Positions 1-4,750 of a stretch of DNA of 6,091 nucleotides are shown here, piece after piece. The DNA is from Caulobacter sp. CCH9-E1 (GTDB taxonomy: Bacteria; Pseudomonadota; Alphaproteobacteria; Caulobacterales; Caulobacteraceae). The stretch lies in the NCBI RefSeq assembly GCF_001556515.1, contig NZ_LSJA01000114.1:1-6091 (forward strand), read 5' to 3'. Each line of letters opens with the position of its first letter. Position 1 is the stretch's first letter. The notes beneath the pieces were generated by a model. It did no database searches, was not told where the DNA came from, and was given only the letters and a program-made list of their open reading frames with translations. The translations under genes were made by a program, and so were the position numbers.

Positions 1-102
1 CCCCTGTCACCCCCCCTCCGATCGCGTCGGGGTCCGATCCGGCGCGGCTAGGCGAACATCCTTCTTCAGGGTCTCCTGACCTCGCTGAGGAAGGAGCTTT
101 CC

Positions 103-447
103 GTGACCGAACTGACCCCCTATCAGAAAGAGGCGATTGGCCGGGCGACCTATATGCGCCAGGACATCGCGAGCTTCCGGAACACCTGGCCGGCTCTCAA
201 TTCGGCCGAGGCCCTGCCGCTGATCACCTGGAGCGAACTCGAGCGCCAGTTGATGAGCCTTTCGGCCACGGCGAGTGGCGCGGCCATGGTCCACGACCTG
301 GTGGCGGCCACGCGCAAGCAAGCTTCGTTCAAGCCCAGCGAGCTGGTGATGCGGGAGATCCTCTGCATCGCGAGCGCCGTGATGGACGAGACGTTCCCGT
401 CGGACTTCTCGTCTTCGGACTCGGAAGCGGACGACCTAACAATCTAA
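103..447 (+). CDS. Hypothetical protein, 114 aa, helical with acidic Ser-rich tail
   Basis: I do not recognise this family. The start is a GTG at 103, chosen because an AAGGAG ribosome binding site at 91-96 lies six bases upstream; the stop is TAA at 445-447. The protein has no signal peptide or membrane segment, so it is probably cytoplasmic. Residues 1-27 and 43-97 look mostly helical, with a Trp at 29 and another at 43 flanking a more open linker. The last 15 residues (about 100-114) are rich in Ser, Asp and Glu and are probably disordered. No catalytic motif is visible. Codon use matches the window, with G or C at most third positions, which supports a real gene. It stands alone or heads a small group: the next good gene begins 192 bases downstream. 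Confidence 0.75.
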   Translation: MTELTPYQKEAIGRATYMRQDIASFRNTWPALNSAEALPLITWSELERQLMSLSATASGAAMVHDLVAATRKQASFKPSELVMREILCIASAVMDETFPSDFSSSDSEADDLTI

Positions 448-461
448 GCGTCCCCCTCCGT

Positions 462-554
462 TTGGCCTTCATCGCGGCCGTGATGATCGTGACCGCGCTC
501 GCGTTCGGTTCGATCCTGGCGGGGCTCCACGCACTCGAAGGCCTGCTGCCCTAA
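462..554 (+). CDS. Possible single-span membrane micro-protein, 30 aa
   Basis: A short reading frame from a TTG at 462 to TAA at 552-554 would encode about 30 residues. From residue 2 to about 20 it is strongly hydrophobic (AFIAAVMIVTALAFGSILAG), then it ends with HALEGLLP, which resembles a single transmembrane helix with a short tail. Alternative starts in the same frame are GTG at 480 and ATG at 483, giving 24 or 23 residues. No good Shine-Dalgarno sequence precedes any of these starts, and the frame stays open into the upstream gene, so the start is unresolved. The support is the peptide's composition and its position in an otherwise empty gap. In GC-rich DNA, chance frames rich in Ala, Val and Leu are common, so this is tentative. 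Confidence 0.3.
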   Translation: MAFIAAVMIVTALAFGSILAGLHALEGLLP

Positions 555-607
555 GAGACCTCGCCCGAGGAGCCGGGCGCCTACTCCAACCATCAACATT
601 GGCAACG

Positions 608-624
608 CGCCGGTCTCGCCGGCG
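608..624 (+). promoter_or_regulatory. Hairpin abutting a ribosome binding site
   Basis: CGCCGG at 608-613 can pair with CCGGCG at 619-624 around a five-base loop, giving six G-C pairs. The AAGGAG ribosome binding site of the next gene begins at 627, only two bases after the stem. Such a stem could affect ribosome access or protect the 5' end of the message. This is inference from sequence alone, and short GC stems arise readily by chance in this DNA. Confidence 0.3.
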
Positions 625-639
625 TGAAGGAGACCGCTC

Positions 640-1002
640 ATGCTCAAGGAACGCCGCCAAGCCGCCCAGTCCGTGGCAGACGCCCTGTTCGCCGCGGAGA
701 AGGCCATCGACGCCGCCCTCGCTTCCACGGCCACCCTCGCCGCCCTGATGCCCGCCAGCCGTCAGGCGGCGAACCTCTCGGCGCTGATCGGCCAAGACGC
801 GCTGATGTCGGCCGTCAACACGATGCAGGCCCTGGCCGCGGCGCGCGAAGGCATCGTCACGACCCACAAGCACCTGTCGGTGGCCCAGCACGACATTGGC
901 CTCTCGGCCGTGAGCTTCGACGACAGCGACGAGTTCGGCCAGGCGCCCGAGAAGCCGGAGGGCATGGCCAAGAGCAAACGTCGCCTGACCGTCGCCGCCT
1001 AA
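640..1002 (+). CDS. Hypothetical Ala-rich helical protein, 120 aa
   Basis: I do not recognise this family. ATG at 640 is preceded by AAGGAG at 627-632 with seven-base spacing; the stop is TAA at 1000-1002. Residues 1-36 and 39-80 look like two long amphipathic, Ala-rich helices broken by a Pro at 38. An acidic stretch follows (FDDSDEF, 93-99), then a Pro/Glu/Lys-rich tail ending in KSKRR. The overall shape is a helical hairpin with a charged flexible end, which would suit a small binding or oligomerising protein. There is no signal peptide, membrane span or enzyme motif. A second frame overlaps it (624-1046), but that product is Arg-, Pro- and Gly-rich in the manner of a GC-rich shadow and was rejected. 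A strong hairpin at 1053-1085 probably ends its transcript. Confidence 0.78.
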   Translation: MLKERRQAAQSVADALFAAEKAIDAALASTATLAALMPASRQAANLSALIGQDALMSAVNTMQALAAAREGIVTTHKHLSVAQHDIGLSAVSFDDSDEFGQAPEKPEGMAKSKRRLTVAA

Positions 1003-1052
1003 ACCCTTCGGGTTCGCCCGTAGCGGAGTTTTCAGGCTTCGATTAAACGCAT

Positions 1053-1085
1053 GATCCTCGTCGGCCATGGCCGGCGAGGATCTTT
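1053..1085 (+). terminator. Probable intrinsic terminator
   Basis: GATCCTCG at 1053-1060 pairs perfectly with CGAGGATC at 1075-1082. The stem continues through a T-G wobble (1061/1074) into CGGCC at 1062-1066 opposite GGCCG at 1069-1073. This makes a nearly perfect stem of about 14 positions, although the innermost pairs must open to form a loop. The right arm runs into TCTTTG, a short T-tract ending at 1085. The hairpin lies 50 bases after the stop of the 120-aa gene and before the next gene's start, as expected for a terminator. The T-tract is weak, so termination may be partial. Confidence 0.65.
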
Positions 1086-1117
1086 GCAATCCGGCGGAAG
1101 GACGCCAACCTAACGCG

Positions 1118-1555
1118 ATGGCGCTCAACCATCCTTATCAGTGGGTCAGCCTCGCGGCGTTGCTCATTTCAACCGGTGTCGCGTTTTGGCGAGGCGGCTG
1201 GCCCGAACGGCTGGCCGCCGCGGCCATGATCGCCGCGTGGTTCTCCACCGGGTGGCTGTATGACAGCAAACTGCGGTTCGGACCGCAGAGCGCCGCATTC
1301 CTCGTCGACGCCGCCCTGATGATGGTGCTGCTGTTCATCGCCCTGCGATCGAACCGATGGTGGCCGATGTGGGCCTGCGGCTTTCACGCCCTCAGCCTGA
1401 TCCTGATGCTGGCCACCCTGGCCGATCCCAGGATTCCGAACCGCGCCAGCCTGGTCGCCGGCGGCGGCCTGTTCAGCTACCTGACCATGGCCACGCTGTT
1501 GTGCGGAGCCCTGCCGCGCCGTCGCCGGCCTGACGCCGCGTCACCGCTGACATAG
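1118..1555 (+). CDS. Hypothetical multi-pass inner-membrane protein, 145 aa
   Basis: This is an unrecognised integral membrane protein. Hydrophobic segments fall at about residues 9-24, 31-47, 58-77, 85-102 and 111-131, so four or five membrane spans. The C-terminal tail begins with RRRR (134-137), which by the positive-inside rule should face the cytoplasm. Trp residues cluster near the segment ends (WFSTGW, 41-46; RWWPMW, 80-85), as is usual at membrane interfaces. I chose ATG 1118 as the start. An in-frame ATG 17 codons upstream (1067) lies in the loop of the terminator hairpin and would add a polar, non-membrane extension. The best ribosome binding site, GGAAGGA at 1096-1102, is 15 bases from 1118, which is longer than usual, so the start is not certain. 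No catalytic motif is seen. Stop TAG at 1553-1555. Confidence 0.75.
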   Translation: MALNHPYQWVSLAALLISTGVAFWRGGWPERLAAAAMIAAWFSTGWLYDSKLRFGPQSAAFLVDAALMMVLLFIALRSNRWWPMWACGFHALSLILMLATLADPRIPNRASLVAGGGLFSYLTMATLLCGALPRRRRPDAASPLT

Positions 1556-1600
1556 CCTCGAACGCCTGTTTCACTCCCTCCAAACAACAGGAGGAAACCC

Positions 1601-2773
1601 ATGGGCGAAGCCTATATCGTGGCGGCCGCGCGGACGGCCGGCGGACGCAAGGGCGGCAAGGTCTCGGGCTGGCATCCGGCCGATCTGGGCGGCGTCATTC
1701 TGGACGCCCTGGTCGATCGCACCGGCGCGGATCCGGCCTTGGTCGAAGACGTGATCATGGGCTGCGTCGGCCAGGTCGGCGAGCAGGGCCTGAACGTCGC
1801 CCGCAACGCCATCCTCGCCTCCAAGCTGCCCGAGAGCGTGCCGGGGACCTCGGTCGACCGCCAGTGCGGCTCGTCGCAGCAGGCCATCCACTTCGCCGCC
1901 GCCACCGTGATGTCGGGCGCGATGGACATCGTCATCGCCGCCGGCGTCGAGAGCATGAGCCGCGTGCCGATGGGCCTGTCCTCGCAGCTGCCGTACAAGA
2001 ACGGTTTCGGCACCTACAAGAGCCCGCGCATCGAGGACAAGTATCCCGGCATTCAGTTCAGCCAGTTCATGGGCGCCGAGATGATGGCCAAGAAGTACGA
2101 CCTGTCGCGGGTCGACCTCGACGCCTTCGCGCTCGAGAGCCACCAGCGCGCCATGGCCGCCACCAAGGCCGGCAAGTTCGCCGCCGAGATCGTGCCGATC
2201 GAGGTCAAGCTGGAGGACGGCAAGACCGAGCGCCACGAGGTCGACGAAGGCATCCGCTGGGACGCCTCGATGGAGTCGATCGGCTCGGTGAAGCTGCTGG
2301 CCGAAGACGGCCGCATCACCGCCGCCACCTCCAGCCAGATCTGCGACGGCGCGGCCGGCGTGATGATCGTCAACGAGCGCGGCCTCAAGGCCCTGGGCGT
2401 CGAGCCGCTGGCCCGCATCCACCACATGACCGTGATCGGCCATGACCCGGTGATCATGCTGGAGGCCCCGATCCCCGCCACCCTGAAGGCGCTGGAGCGG
2501 GCCGGCATGAAGATCGGCGACATCGACCTCTACGAGGTCAACGAGGCCTTCGCCTCGGTGCCGACGGCGTGGCTGAAGGTCACCGGCGGCGATCCGGCCA
2601 AGCTGAACGTCAACGGCGGCGCCATCGCCCTGGGCCACCCGCTGGGCGGTTCGGGCGCCAAGCTGATGACCACCCTGGTCCACGCCCTGAAAGACCGCGG
2701 CGCCCGCTATGGCCTGCAGACCATGTGCGAGGGCGGCGGCCTGGCGAACGTCACGATCGTCGAGCGGTTGTAG
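1601..2773 (+). CDS. Thiolase (acetyl-CoA acetyltransferase / acyltransferase family)
   Basis: Full-length 390-aa thiolase, the usual size for the family. It would catalyse CoA-dependent cleavage of a 3-ketoacyl-CoA, or the reverse condensation of two acyl-CoAs, in the cytoplasm. The catalytic set is intact: nucleophile Cys89 in DRQCGSSQQA, the NEAF motif at 314-317, His346 in GGAIALGHPLGGSG, and Cys376 in CEGGG. The N-terminal domain runs to about residue 120, the loop domain to about 245, and the C-terminal domain (from SQICDGAAG, 245-253) to the end. The Gln before Cys89, GSS in place of the commoner GSG, and the CEGGGLAN ending differ from textbook biosynthetic thiolases and resemble degradative acyl-CoA thiolases, so I give no gene symbol. 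AGGAGG at 1589-1594 is six bases from ATG 1601. The substrate cannot be read from the sequence. Confidence 0.95.
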   Translation: MGEAYIVAAARTAGGRKGGKVSGWHPADLGGVILDALVDRTGADPALVEDVIMGCVGQVGEQGLNVARNAILASKLPESVPGTSVDRQCGSSQQAIHFAAATVMSGAMDIVIAAGVESMSRVPMGLSSQLPYKNGFGTYKSPRIEDKYPGIQFSQFMGAEMMAKKYDLSRVDLDAFALESHQRAMAATKAGKFAAEIVPIEVKLEDGKTERHEVDEGIRWDASMESIGSVKLLAEDGRITAATSSQICDGAAGVMIVNERGLKALGVEPLARIHHMTVIGHDPVIMLEAPIPATLKALERAGMKIGDIDLYEVNEAFASVPTAWLKVTGGDPAKLNVNGGAIALGHPLGGSGAKLMTTLVHALKDRGARYGLQTMCEGGGLANVTIVERL

Positions 2774-2775
2774 GG

Positions 2776-2892
2776 TCCTTCTCCCCTTGCGGGAGAAGGT
2801 GTCAGCGAAGCTGACGGATGAGGGGTCGCGCCGGCGACGCCGAGAGACCCCTCACCCGGCCTTCGGCCACCCTCTCCCGCAGGGGGAGAGGG
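2776..2892. repeat. Composite palindromic intergenic repeat (REP/BIME-like)
   Basis: This element fills nearly the whole gap between the thiolase stop and the next gene. In order it contains: a perfect 9-bp hairpin CCTTCTCCC/GGGAGAAGG (2777-2785 with 2791-2799); a 6-bp hairpin GTCAGC/GCTGAC (2801-2806 with 2810-2815); a 9-bp inverted pair TGAGGGGTC/GACCCCTCA (2819-2827 with 2846-2854) enclosing a small CGGC/GCCG stem; a short GGCC-TTC-GGCC stem (2858-2868); and a perfect 9-bp hairpin CCCTCTCCC/GGGAGAGGG (2870-2878 with 2884-2892). The right half is close to the reverse complement of the left, so this reads as two copies of one hairpin unit facing each other. That is the architecture of bacterial interspersed palindromic elements. 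There is no transposase here. It may also act as a terminator or mRNA-stabilising structure. Confidence 0.8.
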
Positions 2893-2906
2893 ATAGGGAG
2901 ACCACC

Positions 2907-3539
2907 ATGATCACCCTCTGGCACTGTCGCGACGCGCGCTCGTTCCGGCCGCTGTGGGCGCTGGAGGAGCTGGAGCTGCCCTACGATCTCAAGCTCCTGC
3001 CGTTCCCGCCGCGCTTCCATGCGCGGGAGTACCTGGACGAGAACCCGCTGGGCACCATCCCGCTGCTGGTCGATGGCGAGACGCGGATGACCGAGTCCGC
3101 GGCGATGATCGAGTATCTCTCGATGCGTCACGGCGGCGGCCGGCTGTCGGTGCGACCCGAAGAGCCGGGCTACGGCGCCTATCTGAACGGCCTCGTCTAT
3201 GGCGAGGCCACCCTGACCTTCCCCCAGACCCTGGTGCTGCGCTACGCGCGGCTCGAACCCGAGGAGCGCCGCCAGCCCCAGGTGGCCGAGGACTACGCCC
3301 GCTGGTTCCTGGCGCGGCTGAAGGGGCTGGAGGCGATCCTGGAAGGGTCGGCGTTCGTCGCGGCCGACCGCTTCACCGGCGCCGACATCTCGGTGGCCTA
3401 CGCCCTGCTGCTGGCGAGGGCCCTGAAGCTGGACGGCGCGTTCCCAACGGCGGTGGTCGACTACCGGAATCGCGTCAGCCAACGCCCAGCCTTCGCCCGC
3501 GCCATGGCGGCGCAAAGCGCGGCTCCAGCAAGCGTTTGA
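2907..3539 (+). CDS. Glutathione S-transferase family protein
   Basis: A 210-aa protein with the two-domain glutathione transferase layout; typical members are 200-220 aa. Such enzymes conjugate glutathione to electrophiles or act as glutathione-dependent isomerases or peroxidases in the cytoplasm. The N-terminal thioredoxin-like domain (about 1-76) carries the cis-Pro of NPLGTIPLL (Pro52) and the glutathione-binding TESAAMIEYL (Glu63, Ser64). Ser12, or possibly Cys7, in HCRDARSFRP lies where the catalytic residue is expected. The helical C-terminal domain has the conserved FTGADISVAYAL box (156-167), the family's N-capping motif. The start is ATG 2907, with AGGGAG at 2895-2900 six bases upstream; the frame is open further upstream, but that stretch is the palindromic repeat. 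The class and substrate are undetermined. There is no clear link to the thiolase before it or the efflux genes after it. Confidence 0.92.
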   Translation: MITLWHCRDARSFRPLWALEELELPYDLKLLPFPPRFHAREYLDENPLGTIPLLVDGETRMTESAAMIEYLSMRHGGGRLSVRPEEPGYGAYLNGLVYGEATLTFPQTLVLRYARLEPEERRQPQVAEDYARWFLARLKGLEAILEGSAFVAADRFTGADISVAYALLLARALKLDGAFPTAVVDYRNRVSQRPAFARAMAAQSAAPASV

Positions 3540-3585
3540 ACGTTTTTATCGTCTTACGGCAAATTAACTCAGCGACCGGGGGTTT

Positions 3586-3603
3586 GTCGGCTAGAAGGCC
3601 GAC
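3586..3603. promoter_or_regulatory. Inverted repeat with promoter-like -10 before efflux operon
   Basis: GTCGGC at 3586-3591 and GCCGAC at 3598-3603 form a perfect 6-bp inverted repeat with a six-base centre. The sequence GCTAGAAG at 3590-3597 overlaps it and resembles the alphaproteobacterial housekeeping -10 (GCTANA type). A -35 candidate, TTAACT at 3564-3569, is about 20 bases away, which is too far to be convincing. An operator overlapping the -10 would suit a repressor-controlled efflux operon, as is common for RND pumps, but no regulator gene is in the window. This is inference; the repeat could also be a plain hairpin in the leader. Confidence 0.35.
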
Positions 3604-3620
3604 GACGAACAACTGCCGCT

Positions 3621-3624
3621 GGGG
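3621..3624 (+). promoter_or_regulatory. Weak ribosome binding site that leaves the adaptor start open
   Basis: GGGG at 3621-3624 is the only purine-rich ribosome binding candidate for the adaptor gene. It touches ATG 3625, which is too close for normal use, but it sits six bases from the in-frame GTG at 3631. The true start may therefore be GTG 3631, two codons shorter. Translation from ATG 3625 would need a leaderless or very weak site. Either start leaves the signal sequence and lipobox intact. Confidence 0.4.
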
Positions 3625-4740
3625 ATGAACGTGCTTTACCGGATCAATGGGCGCCGCCCGAGCTTGAGCGCGCTGGTCTTGGTCCTGGGGGTGAGCGCGA
3701 TCGCCCTCTCCGGATGCGGCGACAAGAAGCCCAAGAAGGCCAAGGCTCCGGCGGCGGCGGCCACCGTCAGCGTGGTCACGGTCGCCAGCCAGCCGATCGC
3801 CCGTCAGATCAGCGCCACCGGCACGATCTCGCCCTGGGAAGAGGTGCCGGTCGGCGCCGAGACCGGCGGCCTGACAGCCCTCTCGGTCAACGCCGAGGAA
3901 GGCCAGGTCGTCCAGGCCGGCCAGGTGCTGGTCAAACTCAACGACGCGCTGATCAGCGCCCAGCTGCGCCAGCAGGAAGCGGCCGTGGCCAGCGCCCGCG
4001 CCACCCTGGCCGAGGCCCAGGCCGCCCTGGGCCGCGCCCGCGAGCTGCAGGCCAAGGGTTATCTCTCGCAGGCTTCGCTGGACACCGCCACCGCCCGCCA
4101 GGGCACGGCCGCCGCCAACCTGGCCGCCGCCGAGGCGGCGCGGGGCGAGACCGCCGCCCGCCTGGCCCAGACCTCGATCCGCGCCCCGGTCGGCGGCCTG
4201 ATCAGCCGTCGCAGCGTCACCAAGGGCCAGATCGTCACGTCCGGCTCCGAGCTGTTCCGCATCGTCCGCGACAGCCGCCTGGAACTCGACGCCGACATCC
4301 CCGAGACCGAGCTTGGCGCCGTGAAGGCGGGGATGCCGGCCACGATCTATTCCGACAAGGTCGGCGAAACGAGCGGCCGCGTCCGCATCGTCACCTCCGA
4401 GGTCAACACCACCAGCCGCCTGGGCGTGGCGCGCGTGGCGCTGTCGTCGATGGGCGGTTTCCGTCCGGGCATGTTCGCCCGCGTCCGCATCGACGCCGGG
4501 GACCAGCCCGCGCTCGTCGTGCCCAGCGCCTCGGTGCTGTACCGCGAGAACCGTCCGGGCGTGTTCGTGGTCGACAACGCCAAGAAGGTTCACTTCCGCC
4601 GGATCCAGATCCTGACCACCACCGGCGACCGCGTTGCCGCCACCGGCCTCGCCGCCGGCGATCAGGTGGTCGTGGATGGCGCGGGCTTCCTGGGCGAGGG
4701 CGATCTGGTGCGCGTCAGCGCCATCGCTCCCGCTCGCTGA
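3625..4740 (+). CDS. RND efflux periplasmic adaptor (membrane fusion protein), lipoprotein type
   Basis: A 371-aa adaptor that links an inner-membrane RND pump to an outer-membrane channel. The N-terminus has a short positive region, a hydrophobic stretch (about 14-27) and a lipobox LSGC with Cys31, so it is probably exported, cleaved and lipid-anchored. A Lys/Ala/Pro linker follows. The lipoyl-like half-motif at 75-106 (AETGGLTALSVNAEEGQVVQAG) and its partner at 185-214 (IRAPVGGLISRR...VTSGSEL) flank an Ala-rich helical hairpin (about 107-182). Near the hairpin tip, Arg137, Leu141 and Ser148 match the RxxxLxxxxxxS docking motif used with TolC-type channels. The beta-barrel spans about 218-293 and the membrane-proximal domain runs from about 295 to the end. 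It is the first gene of a pair with the RND pump. ATG 3625 is given as the start, but GTG 3631 is a real alternative. The transported substrate is unknown. Confidence 0.93.
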   Translation: MNVLYRINGRRPSLSALVLVLGVSAIALSGCGDKKPKKAKAPAAAATVSVVTVASQPIARQISATGTISPWEEVPVGAETGGLTALSVNAEEGQVVQAGQVLVKLNDALISAQLRQQEAAVASARATLAEAQAALGRARELQAKGYLSQASLDTATARQGTAAANLAAAEAARGETAARLAQTSIRAPVGGLISRRSVTKGQIVTSGSELFRIVRDSRLELDADIPETELGAVKAGMPATIYSDKVGETSGRVRIVTSEVNTTSRLGVARVALSSMGGFRPGMFARVRIDAGDQPALVVPSASVLYRENRPGVFVVDNAKKVHFRRIQILTTTGDRVAATGLAAGDQVVVDGAGFLGEGDLVRVSAIAPAR

Positions 4741-4743
4741 GGA
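4739..4743 (+). promoter_or_regulatory. Ribosome binding site overlapping the adaptor stop codon
   Basis: GAGGA at 4739-4743 shares its first two bases with the adaptor's TGA stop (4738-4740) and lies seven bases before the pump's ATG at 4751. Ribosomes finishing the adaptor would uncover or directly reuse this site, so translation of the two partners is probably coupled. This also fixes 4751 as the pump's start. Confidence 0.7.
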
Positions 4744-4750
4744 CGCCCTG

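Noticed and set aside
47..53. GCTAGGC as a possible -10 for the first gene
   Set aside because: No -35-like sequence is found at a suitable distance and the match to GCTANA is partial, so it was not called as a promoter.
559..570. CCTC-GCCC-GAGG hairpin in the gap after the micro-ORF as a terminator
   Set aside because: It has only four pairs and no T-run, so it is indistinguishable from chance in GC-rich DNA.
1002..1014. AACCC-TTC-GGGTT hairpin just after the 120-aa gene's stop
   Set aside because: It has only five pairs, a three-base loop and no T-run. The much stronger hairpin at 1053-1085 is the better terminator.
624..1046. Overlapping + frame with a GTG-region start within the 120-aa gene
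   Set aside because: The product is dominated by Arg, Pro, Gly and His, as expected out of frame, and the 640-1002 frame has a better ribosome binding site and a normal composition.
1571..2683. A 370-codon open frame on the - strand opposite the thiolase
   Set aside because: It is a shadow of the thiolase's third-position GC bias, with a His/Gly/Asp/Ala-rich product lacking any motif.
2776..2892. The palindromic cluster as a CRISPR array or a transposon end
   Set aside because: There are no regularly spaced direct repeats with unique spacers, no transposase and no target-site duplication that I could see. The inverted-unit layout fits a REP/BIME-type element better.
3533..3547. CGTT-TG-AACG followed by TTTTT at the end of the GST gene as an intrinsic terminator
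   Set aside because: The stem is four pairs with a two-base loop, too weak and too tight to fold. The T-run may be chance in an AT-richer gap.
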